A stretch of DNA of 64,000 nucleotides from Sandaracinaceae bacterium (lineage in GTDB: Bacteria > Myxococcota_A > Polyangia > Polyangiales > Houyiibacteriaceae). The notes beneath the pieces were generated by a model, which searched no databases, had not been told where the DNA came from, and worked only from the letters and a program-made list of their open reading frames with translations. This document shows, piece after piece, positions 34,871-44,193 of this stretch. Location of the stretch: NCBI GenBank assembly GCA_020633075.1, contig JACKEI010000001.1:1426001-1490000 (forward strand), read 5' to 3'. A program made the translations under genes and the position numbers. The stretch's first letter is position 1, and each line of letters opens with the position of its first letter.

Positions 34871-36637
34871 ATGAAGCGAAACAAGATCCTGACCGTGTCG
34901 CTGCTGGCGCTGCTCGCTGGCTGCGCGGCAGACGGCGTGGACGGCATGAACGGCACCGACGGCATGGATGGCGATCCGGGCCAGCCTGGTCAGAACGGCG
35001 CGCCTGGTCAGAACGGCGCGCCCGGTCAGAACGGCGCGCCCGGTCAACCAGGAGAGAACGGCGAAGACCTGACCGCCGCCCCGCGGCTCATCCGCCTTGC
35101 CACCACGCCGCTCGGCGCCGAGCTGACGGGCATGGAGAAGACCGACAACGGGGACTTCTTCTTCAACATCCAGCACCCGTCGAGCTCGCTCCCGGGCGCC
35201 GAGGCCAACGCCGCCGTGGGCGCGTGGGTGGGCGTGGACATCGACCGCCTGGACCCGCGCATGGAGTCCCTCCCGGTGCCCGACGCCACCTCGACGTTCG
35301 CGCAGACCACACAGGTGGCCCTCGGCACCTATCAGGTGCTCGGCCGTCACGGCGACACGTTCACCGGTGCGCTGCCGTTTGGCTTTGGCAACATCCCGAG
35401 CGCGGACGGAAGCACCGGCATCATCCAGAGCAACGACCCCGACTTCAACGGCTTCGTGCCCACCAACTTCGATGGCACCGAGGGCTACCTCTTCACGGCG
35501 TGGGAAGACCGCCCGGGCGGCATGACGCGCCTGGCCGTCACGCGTGAGACGGACGGCTCGTGGACCGTGAGCGACGCCATCAACGTGGACTTCAGTGACG
35601 TGAACGGCACCATCATCAACTGCTTCGGCAGCGTCTCGCCGTGGGGCACCCCGCTCACCTCCGAGGAGAACTACGAGGCGGAGAACACGGTGCGCTGGAA
35701 CGACGCAAGCTACGGCAGCGGCTACCCGAACTATGCCGACGTGCAGCGCATCCAGCAGTACCTGGGCGGCACGTTCCCCAACCCCTACGACTACGGCTAC
35801 ATCGTCGAGGTGACGGCGGCGACGAGCGCGAACCCCGTCCCGGTGAAGCACTTCACCATGGGCCGCTTCGCGCACGAGAACCCGGTGGTGATGCCCGACC
35901 GCCGCACGGTCTATCTCACGGACGACGGCAGCAACAAGGGCTTCTTCAAGTTCGTGGCCGACGTGGCCGGCGACCTCACCGCCGGCACGCTGTACGCGGC
36001 GCGGGTGTGGCAAGACGCCACACGCGACTCCGGGCGCGCGGGCTTCGACATCGAGTGGATTCGTCTGGGTCACGCCACCAACGCCGAGATCGAGGCCTGG
36101 GTCCGTGAGTACGACGGAATCGACGAGGGTGACTTCGTGACCGGGCAGACCAGCTACATCACCGACGCCGAGGTGGCCGCGTGGTCCGCGGGCACCGCGC
36201 CCGACGACCGCGTGGCCTTCCTCGAGACGCTGCGCGCTGCACGAGCGCTTGGCGCCACCGTGGAGTTCAACAAGATGGAGGGCATCAACATCAACTACGC
36301 CGGCGCCGCCTCGGGCGCGGTCCCCTTCATGTACGTAGCGATGTCCGACGTGGCCGGCGCGATGGCCGACAACGTGGGCGACATCCGCATCACCGCCAAC
36401 CGATGCGGCATCGTCTACCGCATCGGCCTGACCGCCACCTACGACGTGATCCGGATGGACCCGGTGGTGGTGGGCGGGGCGTACGACTCCACCGCAGTGC
36501 CGAACCGCTGTGACGTGAACGCCATCGCGCAGCCCGACAACATCACGGTGCTGAACGACGGGCGTGTGCTGATCGGTGAGGACACTTCCAACCACGCCAA
36601 CAACATGCTCTGGATCTACAACCCGCGCGGCGAGTGA
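34871..36637 (+). CDS. PhoX-type (DUF839) alkaline phosphatase lipoprotein with collagen-like stalk
   Basis: 588 residues with GGAGGAG at 34857-34863. The signal ends in LALLAGCAADG (lipobox Cys18). Residues 22-66 are 15 Gly-X-Y triplets (GQNGAPGQNGAPGQNGAP). The rest is a PhoX/DUF839 beta-propeller: NCFGSVSPWGTPLTSEENYE, MGRFAHENPVVMP, VYLTDDGSNKGFFKFVAD and ITVLNDGRVLIGEDTSNHAN, the motifs that bind Ca2+ and Fe3+ and hold the conserved Cys, Glu and Asp residues. PhoX enzymes release phosphate from phosphoesters outside the cytoplasm. A typical PhoX uses a Tat signal; this one is lipid-anchored, with a collagen-like spacer. Substrate specificity is inferred. Confidence 0.85.
   Translation: MKRNKILTVSLLALLAGCAADGVDGMNGTDGMDGDPGQPGQNGAPGQNGAPGQNGAPGQPGENGEDLTAAPRLIRLATTPLGAELTGMEKTDNGDFFFNIQHPSSSLPGAEANAAVGAWVGVDIDRLDPRMESLPVPDATSTFAQTTQVALGTYQVLGRHGDTFTGALPFGFGNIPSADGSTGIIQSNDPDFNGFVPTNFDGTEGYLFTAWEDRPGGMTRLAVTRETDGSWTVSDAINVDFSDVNGTIINCFGSVSPWGTPLTSEENYEAENTVRWNDASYGSGYPNYADVQRIQQYLGGTFPNPYDYGYIVEVTAATSANPVPVKHFTMGRFAHENPVVMPDRRTVYLTDDGSNKGFFKFVADVAGDLTAGTLYAARVWQDATRDSGRAGFDIEWIRLGHATNAEIEAWVREYDGIDEGDFVTGQTSYITDAEVAAWSAGTAPDDRVAFLETLRAARALGATVEFNKMEGININYAGAASGAVPFMYVAMSDVAGAMADNVGDIRITANRCGIVYRIGLTATYDVIRMDPVVVGGAYDSTAVPNRCDVNAIAQPDNITVLNDGRVLIGEDTSNHANNMLWIYNPRGE
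34985..35038 (+). repeat. three tandem 18-base repeats in the collagen-like segment
   Basis: Units start at 34985, 35003 and 35021; the first two are identical and the third differs by one base. Each encodes Pro-Gly-Gln-Asn-Gly-Ala. A partial fourth unit follows. Near-identity at silent positions suggests recent slippage expansion, so the number of units may vary between strains. Confidence 0.9.
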
Positions 36638-36813
36638 AGCTCCACAGCTGAAGTACGAAGCGGGGCCGCGTGGTGAGCGTCGAGGACAACCACGCGGCCA
36701 TCGCTGGCAGCGGGGGGGGCGCCTCTCACGCGCGCAGCGCCCAACGCCAACGCCATCGCGGACAGGATCCGTTCGCAGGTTTGGGCCGAGCGTTGCGTCG
36801 TGCCTGCAGGCCA

Positions 36814-38322
36814 CTACGCCCAGACGCTAGCGCGCAGCCCGGTGATCATCGCGTCCACGACGCGCGCCTCCGGGAGGCCTGCCTGCCGCCTGGCTTCGGT
36901 CGTGCCGCCGAAGCTGGACACCACGCGGCCGGCGTCCAGCGCCGCGATGGCGTCTGCTCGGGCCTGAGCGACCGCGGCTCGCTCCCAGGGGCAGACGCGG
37001 GACGCGGCCCAGGCATCCACGGCCCAGGCGAGCGCCGCGTGGGACGTCTCGTCGTCGGCGATGAGCGTGAATGCTGACGCCACGCGCGGGTCGGTCGCGC
37101 AGACTGCTTGGTAGTGGCCGAGCGTCGCGCCCAACGTCTCGCGTACGCAGCCCTCGCGCGCGTTCTCGAGCGCGACCTCGAACAGCGGGCGGACAGGGTG
37201 CGCCCGAGGCGCGTCGAAGGTGACGTGGGCACCGTGCGACTCGGCGAGTGAGGCCAGGGCCCGGGCGTGGCGGCGCTCGTCTTCAGCGCTGGTCTCAGCC
37301 CACGCGACCAGCTCAGGGGGCGCGCCGTGGGCGCGGAGCTCGGCGGCCAAGCGCACGAAGGCGTCGACGGCGGCCGCTTCGAGGTACGCCGAGCGCGCGA
37401 AGTACTCTCCGAGGTCGGTCGTCTCGCGCGAGCCGTCCGTGGGCCTATGCCGACCCATGCGTCCCAGGCCGTCTCCGGTGAGGCGACCGACCAGGACCCA
37501 GCAACCCATCCCGTCGAGGTACGTGTTGTCTCCCGTGGAGACCGCCCCTTCGCGCGTCACCTCGAAGCTGACGGTGTAGCGGTCCCAGCTCAACCCGTCT
37601 GGATGGCACGGCAGCGTCGTGCCGACGCCGACATACCCAGTGTCCGACTCCACGACCCCTCCTGGGACGCCCTCCGTGCAGGAGACGTGGACCAACTCGC
37701 GCAGCAGCGCCAGGCTCGCCTCCTGGGCTGACTCGACGGTGTCGGAAACGACCTCGTCGAGGCTGACCTCGCCATAGTTCGAGCCGCGCCGCGCCCAGAC
37801 CACATAGGCGCCGTCCTCTTGGTAAGTCATGGATCGCGGGCCCGGGAGACTACCATCCGCCGCCGCGTAGTCCCCGGCCACGTAGATGGTCCTAGGTGCG
37901 CGGTAGTCGATCTGCCACTGCGCGGCGAACACGGCGATTCCGTCGATTCCGTCCGGCAGGCGGATGCCCGTCAGGTCGGCCGCCTCGGTGTCCCCAAAGC
38001 ACGCAGGGCGGAACGCCCCGGAGCCGAGATCGAAGCGCGCGAGGTCGGGGCCGCCGACGTCGGAGCTCAGATCGCGGACGAAGAGGTCACGCCCGGCGTC
38101 CCGCACGGACAGATCCCGCGCCGCGTCCGCCACGTTGACGTCGGCGTCACGAGCGCCCCGCCCCCCGTCGACATTGGTCGTCCCGGGCTCGAACAGGTGA
38201 CTCTCCGCGCACCCGACCTCCGGCATGCCCACCGCGGACGAGAGCGCCACACCTCGGAGGATGTGCCGAAACACCTCGATACGGCCCCGTTCGACTCGCT
38301 CCCTCCACCACTTCTCGGTCAT
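36814..38322 (-). CDS. secreted protein with ferritin-like domain
   Basis: 502 residues from ATG 38322, preceded by GAGGAGGCAGCAG. The first 40 residues have a weak signal (LRGVALSSAVGMPEVGCAES, possible lipobox Cys near 34). A low-complexity Asp/Arg/Val region follows (VRDAGRDLFVRDLSSDVGGP). Residues about 110-300 are beta-rich. Residues about 310-490 are a four-helix ferritin-like bundle: EYFARSAYLEAAAVDAFVRL, AWAETSAEDERRHARALASL and IADDETSHAALAWAVDAW, with the two Glu-x-x-His/Glu-Arg-Arg-His pairs needed for a di-iron site. It may be an outer-surface di-iron protein; the reaction is unknown. Confidence 0.75.
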   Translation of the reverse strand: MTEKWWRERVERGRIEVFRHILRGVALSSAVGMPEVGCAESHLFEPGTTNVDGGRGARDADVNVADAARDLSVRDAGRDLFVRDLSSDVGGPDLARFDLGSGAFRPACFGDTEAADLTGIRLPDGIDGIAVFAAQWQIDYRAPRTIYVAGDYAAADGSLPGPRSMTYQEDGAYVVWARRGSNYGEVSLDEVVSDTVESAQEASLALLRELVHVSCTEGVPGGVVESDTGYVGVGTTLPCHPDGLSWDRYTVSFEVTREGAVSTGDNTYLDGMGCWVLVGRLTGDGLGRMGRHRPTDGSRETTDLGEYFARSAYLEAAAVDAFVRLAAELRAHGAPPELVAWAETSAEDERRHARALASLAESHGAHVTFDAPRAHPVRPLFEVALENAREGCVRETLGATLGHYQAVCATDPRVASAFTLIADDETSHAALAWAVDAWAASRVCPWERAAVAQARADAIAALDAGRVVSSFGGTTEARRQAGLPEARVVDAMITGLRASVWA

Positions 38323-38548
38323 CTGCTGCCTCCTCGCCCTCGCGCCCGCGATTCCCACCGCCGCCTGGTCACCATACCCGGGCACGCGCCCCGCGCACAA
38401 CAGTGGACGCGCCGCACGTGCTGGCCTGCATCGAGGGCGTCCGCCAGCTCGAAGGCCTCGAGCGCCCGCGCCCTTGTGGACAGGGAGCCGGGCGCGTATA
38501 TCCGATCCTTGGAACCGGGGAGGACTCGCGTTCCTGCTCGGAGACGCC

Positions 38549-40480
38549 ATGCCTCTTTCCATCTGGTCGCTGTTCCGCCCCCTGCCTCTGCGCGCGTGCG
38601 CCCTGCTGGCGTTGCCCGCCGTGTGGTTATTCACCGGCTGCGGCAGCACCAACGACACCATGGTGGACGTCGGGACGAACGACGCCGGGACGGGAGTCGT
38701 GGACGGATCCCTCGAAGTGGATGGATCCCTTGAAGACATGGCGCTTACCGATGGCGGGACCGTGGACCAAGGCGCGGGCTGCGACGTGAACAACGGCGGC
38801 TGCTCGGTCTCGCCGATGGTCGTGTGCGGGCTGACCACGGGGGGCGCGGTCCTGTGTGGCGCGTGCCCGACGGGCTACACCGGCGATGGGCGCGTCTGCA
38901 CGTCGTCTACGCTCATGAACGAGTGCGCCCTCGACACGCACAACTGCTCCCCCGACGCGACGTGCACGGACACCGAGGCGGCCTTCACGTGCGCGTGCGC
39001 AAGCGGCTTCATGGGCGACGGCGTGACCTGTGTTCGCGAGGGCTGCAGCGGCCCCGCCGACTGCGACGACGGAGTGGCCTGCACCGTGGACACGTGTGGC
39101 CCCTCCGGCCGCTGTCTGCACGCACCCAGCGCGGCGCTGTGCCCCAGTGGCTCCCTCTGCCACCCCACCACGGGGTGCATGGCGGGCACCATCTGTGGCG
39201 GGCCGAGCGACTGCGTCGACAGCGACCCCTGCACCCGCAACGAGGTCTGCGACACGGCGACGGCGACGTGCTCGTTTTCGTTGCTGGACAGTGACCGCGA
39301 CGGTGAGATCCCGATCGTGTGCGGCGGCACCGACTGCAACGACGCGCGCAGCAGCGTGGGCGCGGGCGCCAACGAGATCTGCGGCAACGACGTAGACGAC
39401 GATTGCGACGGCGTCATCGACACCGACGCCACCATCGCGTCCGACCCGTTCACGTTGTTGAACTCCGAGGCGAACTGCGGCGCCTGCGGTAACGTGTGTG
39501 CGCAAGGGCAGTCCTGCTACCGGGGCACGTGCGTGGACTGTGGCGGCAGCGAGGGCGCGCCCTGCTGCGCCACCACCTGCACCAGCCTGACCTCGTGCAG
39601 CGGCGGGGCGTGCAGCAACGGCGGGGGCTGCATGGTGTCTGGCGGGTCGGCCACTTGCACCGCGAGCTGCGGCGGGCACGACCAAATCTGTTGCTCAGGC
39701 ACCGTGTGCGCCGGAGGTGGCGTGTGCTCCGGAGGCGTCTGCATCGACCCCAGCATGCTCCAGTGTCCCGATGCCGGCAGCGCCACGCTCTACCGCCTGG
39801 CGACGTTCCATATCCCCACGCCCCAGGACGCCAACAATGGCGACGTCGTCGGGCACGACATCGACGACCAGGGCAGTGTCTGTGGCGTACCGGACTACAC
39901 GGGTCGCGTGGACAACTCGTTGATTGACCTCGCGGATGCGCTCCCGTCGCTTTCCCCAGACAGCCCGATCGACCTGCAGGCTGAGATCGACGCCGCGCTC
40001 GGCTGTCCTGCGGACGCGACCGACTGCGTGCGCCTCGACCTCATCCTGAGCGTCAGCATCGGCACCGCGTGTGCGGTCATCGAGGTCCTCGACGGAACCG
40101 CCAGCTGGGCCGAGACCCTCGCTGGCCCGTTCGTGGCGACGCTCGATGCCTCGGGGAACTTCAGCGGTCGGGTCCCCTCCCTCGCCCTGGCCATCCCCTA
40201 CGCCACCGGGACGGGGTCCGTCGACATCAACCTCGCGATCAGCAATGTCCGGGTCACCGGAACGTTGGGCGGCAGCGGCGTCTCCAACGTGGTGCTGGGT
40301 GGCGCGCTGATCCAGGCGGACTTCGAGAGGACCATCACGGACCTGCTGCCGCTGCTGGGTGGCAGCATCGAGTTCGACGACATCGCCCCCATCCTCGCGA
40401 ACCTCTATGACGTTCAGATCGCTGGGATGTGCCAAGGCCTGTCCGTGGGCTTCACCGCCAGCGGCCCGCGCCTGCAGTAG
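38549..40480 (+). CDS. EGF-like/MopE-like Cys-rich lipoprotein
   Basis: 643 residues. The start ATG 38549 gives a signal ending in WLFTGCGSTN (lipobox Cys near 31). An Asp/Gly/Val-rich linker leads to a Cys-rich region at about 75-380: calcium-binding EGF spacing in NECALDTHNCSPDATC, then CACASGFMGDGVTC; the MopE-type repeat in GTDCNDARSSVGAGANEICG and NDVDDDCDGVIDTD; and short repeats such as CCATTCTSLTSC. The C-terminal 240 residues are beta-rich and have almost no Cys (VRVTGTLGGSGVSNVVLGGA). Such proteins are extracellular Ca2+-binding adhesins or matrix components; no enzyme motif is seen. Confidence 0.8.
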   Translation: MPLSIWSLFRPLPLRACALLALPAVWLFTGCGSTNDTMVDVGTNDAGTGVVDGSLEVDGSLEDMALTDGGTVDQGAGCDVNNGGCSVSPMVVCGLTTGGAVLCGACPTGYTGDGRVCTSSTLMNECALDTHNCSPDATCTDTEAAFTCACASGFMGDGVTCVREGCSGPADCDDGVACTVDTCGPSGRCLHAPSAALCPSGSLCHPTTGCMAGTICGGPSDCVDSDPCTRNEVCDTATATCSFSLLDSDRDGEIPIVCGGTDCNDARSSVGAGANEICGNDVDDDCDGVIDTDATIASDPFTLLNSEANCGACGNVCAQGQSCYRGTCVDCGGSEGAPCCATTCTSLTSCSGGACSNGGGCMVSGGSATCTASCGGHDQICCSGTVCAGGGVCSGGVCIDPSMLQCPDAGSATLYRLATFHIPTPQDANNGDVVGHDIDDQGSVCGVPDYTGRVDNSLIDLADALPSLSPDSPIDLQAEIDAALGCPADATDCVRLDLILSVSIGTACAVIEVLDGTASWAETLAGPFVATLDASGNFSGRVPSLALAIPYATGTGSVDINLAISNVRVTGTLGGSGVSNVVLGGALIQADFERTITDLLPLLGGSIEFDDIAPILANLYDVQIAGMCQGLSVGFTASGPRLQ

Positions 40481-40578
40481 CCCCCGGCGCCACCCCACAC
40501 CTGTCGGCACTCGTCCGAGCAGCTGCAGCCCCACGCAACCATGGCGCACTCCATGGCTGACTCGAACCTAGAGCCCGC

Positions 40579-41208
40579 TCAGGCGTCGGGCACCGGCAGC
40601 GTGACCCAGAAGACTCCGCGCAGGTCGCCAGCCGCAAAGCCTGTCGCCTGATCGGCAGGGTAGTGCTCCGCCAGCGCTCCCCTCACTTCTGCAGACAGCT
40701 CGTTCCCGTGGCAGGTCAGGCACATGGGCGCGGTCGTGATCGGCTCGGCGTAGCCCACCCGGTTGTCGCCAAGGTCAATCACCATCGGATCGCGATCCTG
40801 GCTGCCGAGGTAGTGGTCGATGGCGCGCCGCTGCCAGTCTGTGGGCGCGTTGGCCGGGTTCCGAAGGCGATGACTGCTGCGTCCAATCTCGAGGCCGTCA
40901 ATGCTGGCAGCGGCCGCAATCGCGGGCGCGTCCAGGCGACACACGTCGATGGCGTTCTCAGGTCCCTGCGCCAGGCCGCGCTGCAGCGCCTGCATCAGCT
41001 GCTGCTTGAACGGTTGCAGGCCGGCCGCGGCGCGCGCTCTGATGGCCGCCCGGTCGTAGCGGTCTTCACTCTCGTCCGTCGCGGCGGGGGTTGCCGGCTC
41101 CGCGGCGCCCGTCGGCTCCGTGGGGGCTGCCGGCTCTGCCGCCTCGGAGCACGCCGGTAGCAGGCCAAGGGCCAGAAGAAACGTCCAGATGTGCTTTGCA
41201 GGACTCAT
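40579..41208 (-). CDS. DUF3365 (Tll0287-like) monoheme lipoprotein
   Basis: 209 residues. The signal ends in LGLLPACSEAA (lipobox Cys near 20). After an Ala/Pro/Glu/Thr linker comes the Tll0287-like domain: LQPFKQQLMQALQRGLAQGP, IDVCRLDAPAIAAAAS, RNPANAPTDWQRRAIDHYLG and a single heme site MCLTCHGN near 170. The closing TGFAAGDLRGVFWVTLPVP fits the DUF3365 fold, seen in heme sensor and redox proteins. It is exported and lipid-anchored, so a redox role at the periplasmic face is likely. It diverges from the gene at 41266 with a 57-base gap. Confidence 0.85.
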   Translation of the reverse strand: MSPAKHIWTFLLALGLLPACSEAAEPAAPTEPTGAAEPATPAATDESEDRYDRAAIRARAAAGLQPFKQQLMQALQRGLAQGPENAIDVCRLDAPAIAAAASIDGLEIGRSSHRLRNPANAPTDWQRRAIDHYLGSQDRDPMVIDLGDNRVGYAEPITTAPMCLTCHGNELSAEVRGALAEHYPADQATGFAAGDLRGVFWVTLPVPDA

Positions 41209-41265
41209 CGGTGCACTCCTTATCGGGGTCGAACGGTCCCGAAACTCTGCCATCGCCCGGCGCGA

Positions 41266-43266
41266 ATGGTTCATGGTTCGTTCATGAAGCCGTTCGTGCT
41301 CGAGGCGCAGTCGCTGCGTTGGTCGGGGGTCATCCACCCAGAGAGCAAAGCGCAGGTCTCCGTCCGCGTGCCCTACACCCAGGAGGGGTTCGCCGCGCTG
41401 CGGCGTGCCTTGCTCGATGGCGACGCGGTCGCGGCCGACGAGGCGGTGCGGACCGTGCCCATGCCGTTGACCATGCTGCACGACCTCGCGAAGCGCTGTC
41501 TCGCTGCTGGGCGCGAGGCCGCGCTGGACGTAGCTGCGGGCAAGGGCGCTCCGGACGCTCGGTGGGCGATGGCGCTGGCCGAGATGGCCGGCGACCAGGG
41601 CGCTGCGGGCGTGCTGCAGCCCGCGGTCGCGCGCGAGCGGTACCGGCCCACGAAGGATCTGCGCGTGAACCGGCTGCGCGAGTTCGGAGGCGCGCTGGCC
41701 GTGCTGGCCGACAACGTGGTGCACGCGGAGATCGAGCCCCGCTACGCGCTGGCGATTGGCGAGGGGACCCGATGGAGCACCACCGACTTCGCGACGCCGC
41801 GTCAGGTCCAGGTGGCGCTTCCGCTCCCGCTCGTGGCGCCGCTGGACAGGCTCTGGGTCACGACGCGCGAGCCGAGCGGCGCGGTGGTGCTCGACACGTA
41901 CTCCCCCGACGGCGAGCGGCAGAGCCGCGAGGAGGGCGTGGCGCCGTCTGCGGTGCAGCACGTCTCGGCCCTCGGCGTGCACCGCTGGCTGCACTGCGAG
42001 CGGCACCATCAGCTGTTCGGCTCGGCGTTGGTCGTCGAGCACCAAGACCCGTGGAAGCGACCGCTGGTCGTGGGCAGCTGGCTGCTCTCGTTCGGGTCGC
42101 GGCACTTCGACGACGCGCGGCGAGATCACGTCAGCTCGCACTTCACGTGGACCTCGCTCGACCGCGCCGCGAGGGACGTCTCGTTCTCCTGGAGCGAGAC
42201 GGTCTTCAGCGCCGCCGTGACGGCAGGCTTTGCCGTCGTCGGCACGGCCAACGGTGTGTTCACCATCGCACCGGGAGGCCAGGCCGAACGCCTCGCGGAG
42301 GGTCGCTGCTTCAGCATCGCTACCGACGACACCCACTTCGCGGTCGCGGCGGGGCGCACGCTGCAGCTCTTCGACGCCGTCAGTCGGGAGCTGGTCAGCA
42401 CGTTCTCGCTCAGCAGCGAGGCTTATCGCGTCACCCTCACGAAGGGCTGCGTGGTGGCCGCTGACTTCTCGCGGGTGTGGGTCTTCTCACGCGCGACAGG
42501 CGCGTGCGTGTTCGATCCAGGCGAGCGCCGAGAGCCCATGGCGCAGCCGCTCCGAGATGGCCACACGCTGGTGTCGGCGGGTGAGGTGGTGGCGGCGTTC
42601 GACACGCAGGGCACGCTGCTCGGCAGCAGCTCGCTGCCGTACGACGGGCAGCTCGTGGGTGCGACGGACACGCACGGCGTCTTCGGTCCGGTGTCGGGTG
42701 GAACACCCCGCACGCAGCCCGATGGCCTGTACGCCATCGACTCGCGCGGTCAGGTGGTCAGCGCGCTGCGCTTCGAAGATCCGCGCTACGTTCCCCGGCC
42801 GGTGCGGACCCGCTACGGCGGCGGCACCGAGACCGACGGTGGGTTGATCCTCCCCGACGGGGTGCTGGTGGTCAGTAGCTCGGGGGCGCTGCTGGAGTGG
42901 CGCCTCGCGGACACGAAGTCGGTGCGAGTGCTGGCTCAGGTGAAGCGCATGCCCGTCGCCGAGGGCGTGACCGAGACGCGCTTTCACACCACCAACCCGC
43001 GGGACGAGTGGCCGATGCCCGGTGTCGAGGTGCAGGGTGCCACCTTCCTCGCCGTGGGCTGCACGTATCGGGGCACCACCGGCGTCTCCCTGGACGTTGC
43101 GGCGCGCGTGCGCAACGGCGCTGTGGCCACCTTCGTGCGCTGCAAGCTGGGTGGCGACGGCGGTGGCGTCGAGGCCGAGCAGGGCAGCACGGTGGTCCTG
43201 CAAGACTGCGACATCGGGCCCGGCGCAGTGAAGCTGGGCGCGGGCTGCCACCTCGTCGTGCTCTGA
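41266..43266 (+). CDS. cytosolic beta-propeller-like protein with Gly-rich C-terminal strands
   Basis: 666 residues from ATG 41266 (ATG 41284 possible). No signal peptide. The first 160 residues are mixed. From about 290 to 560 the sequence alternates short strands in propeller-blade fashion (FAVVGTANGVFTIAPGG, FAVAAGRTLQLFDAVSREL, CVVAADFSRVWVFSRATGAC, GLYAIDSRGQVVSALRF, GVLVVSSSGALLEWRLA). The last 90 residues (VQGATFLAVGCTYRGTTGVS, VVLQDCDIGPGAVKLGAG) look like right-handed beta-helix coils. I recognise no family with this combination. Function unknown. Confidence 0.65.
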   Translation: MVHGSFMKPFVLEAQSLRWSGVIHPESKAQVSVRVPYTQEGFAALRRALLDGDAVAADEAVRTVPMPLTMLHDLAKRCLAAGREAALDVAAGKGAPDARWAMALAEMAGDQGAAGVLQPAVARERYRPTKDLRVNRLREFGGALAVLADNVVHAEIEPRYALAIGEGTRWSTTDFATPRQVQVALPLPLVAPLDRLWVTTREPSGAVVLDTYSPDGERQSREEGVAPSAVQHVSALGVHRWLHCERHHQLFGSALVVEHQDPWKRPLVVGSWLLSFGSRHFDDARRDHVSSHFTWTSLDRAARDVSFSWSETVFSAAVTAGFAVVGTANGVFTIAPGGQAERLAEGRCFSIATDDTHFAVAAGRTLQLFDAVSRELVSTFSLSSEAYRVTLTKGCVVAADFSRVWVFSRATGACVFDPGERREPMAQPLRDGHTLVSAGEVVAAFDTQGTLLGSSSLPYDGQLVGATDTHGVFGPVSGGTPRTQPDGLYAIDSRGQVVSALRFEDPRYVPRPVRTRYGGGTETDGGLILPDGVLVVSSSGALLEWRLADTKSVRVLAQVKRMPVAEGVTETRFHTTNPRDEWPMPGVEVQGATFLAVGCTYRGTTGVSLDVAARVRNGAVATFVRCKLGGDGGGVEAEQGSTVVLQDCDIGPGAVKLGAGCHLVVL

Positions 43267-43392
43267 CGGCAGCCGTGTTCGCCGCTTCGACGGACGTCAT
43301 CGCGGGCGTTGTCCCGAGGGTGATTGCCTAGCGCGCAGAGCAAGAATAGCATCCCGCAACAAGGTCTCCGCGTTGGGGACGAGGAGGGCTGC

Positions 43393-44112
43393 ATGACGAA
43401 GAAGTACTGCCGGACGTTATTGTGCCTCGTGGGACTCGGGCTGGGCCTGATCGCCGGCTGCGGCGACGACGGCGCCCCCCCGCTACCGACCACCGCGCTC
43501 GTCTTCGTCAGCGACGTCGTCAGCGACCACTGCCGCTTGGCCGTCCGCGTCTACGATCCTGCGACGCGGGTCGACTACCGCGACGCGCTCGAGCGGCTGG
43601 AGACCTTTCCCGCTCAATACGACACCGACCCCGGGACGTGGGATGTCGAGTTCTACGAGAACTTCTTCGACTGCCCACAGGGCGTGCTCTTCGACGAGAG
43701 CATCACGGTCGTGGAGGGGGAGCGGCGGCTCTACGTTGTCTCCAACCGGAGCGGCGCGGGCGCCGAGGAGCTCCTCAGCTACGACGTCTCTTCGCTGCCC
43801 ATGGACGAGCAGGCGCTCGTCATCGTCAACCTCAGCGGCGCCCCCGCGTCGGTGGGGGTCGACGGCAACGCGGATGGCGCGGCAGACGCACCAGTCGACG
43901 TAGCGAACGACGCCATGACCATCACGCTTGCACCGCGCAACGGCACGACTCAGACCTTCGTCGCCTCGGGCAGCCTCGGCGTCGCCCGGCAGACCGTCAC
44001 ACACAGCGACTTCTACGACTGGCACGTCGACTACACCGTGTGCAGCGTGGTCAGCGACCGCGCCGGAGGGGTGTCGCTCGCCTGCGAGCAAGTCGCGCGC
44101 ACCTACTTGTGA
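43393..44112 (+). CDS. lipoprotein of unknown function
   Basis: 239 residues from ATG 43393, with GGAGG seven bases upstream. The signal ends in GLGLIAGCGDD (lipobox Cys near 23). The mature part has strands and loops around VVSDHCRLAVRVYDPATRVD, YENFFDCPQGVLFDESITVV and VDYTVCSVVSDRAGGVSLAC, with four Cys that could form two disulfides. No named family. The open frame and strong ribosome site support a real gene. Confidence 0.65.
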   Translation: MTKKYCRTLLCLVGLGLGLIAGCGDDGAPPLPTTALVFVSDVVSDHCRLAVRVYDPATRVDYRDALERLETFPAQYDTDPGTWDVEFYENFFDCPQGVLFDESITVVEGERRLYVVSNRSGAGAEELLSYDVSSLPMDEQALVIVNLSGAPASVGVDGNADGAADAPVDVANDAMTITLAPRNGTTQTFVASGSLGVARQTVTHSDFYDWHVDYTVCSVVSDRAGGVSLACEQVARTYL

Positions 44113-44193
44113 CCACGGTTGAGGTCGCCCCCTTGTGGTTCCCAAGGTTGCGCCACGCTTAGGAGGTTCAGGACCTGCCGAGCGAGGGCTCCG

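Noticed and set aside
34871..35080. Tandem repeats in the collagen-like segment as a CRISPR or mobile repeat
   Set aside because: The repeats have no spacers, are in frame and encode Gly-X-Y triplets, so they belong to the protein.
34802..36814. A 670-codon minus-strand frame across the PhoX gene
   Set aside because: Low-complexity Val/Gly/Arg/His shadow; the plus strand has all PhoX motifs.
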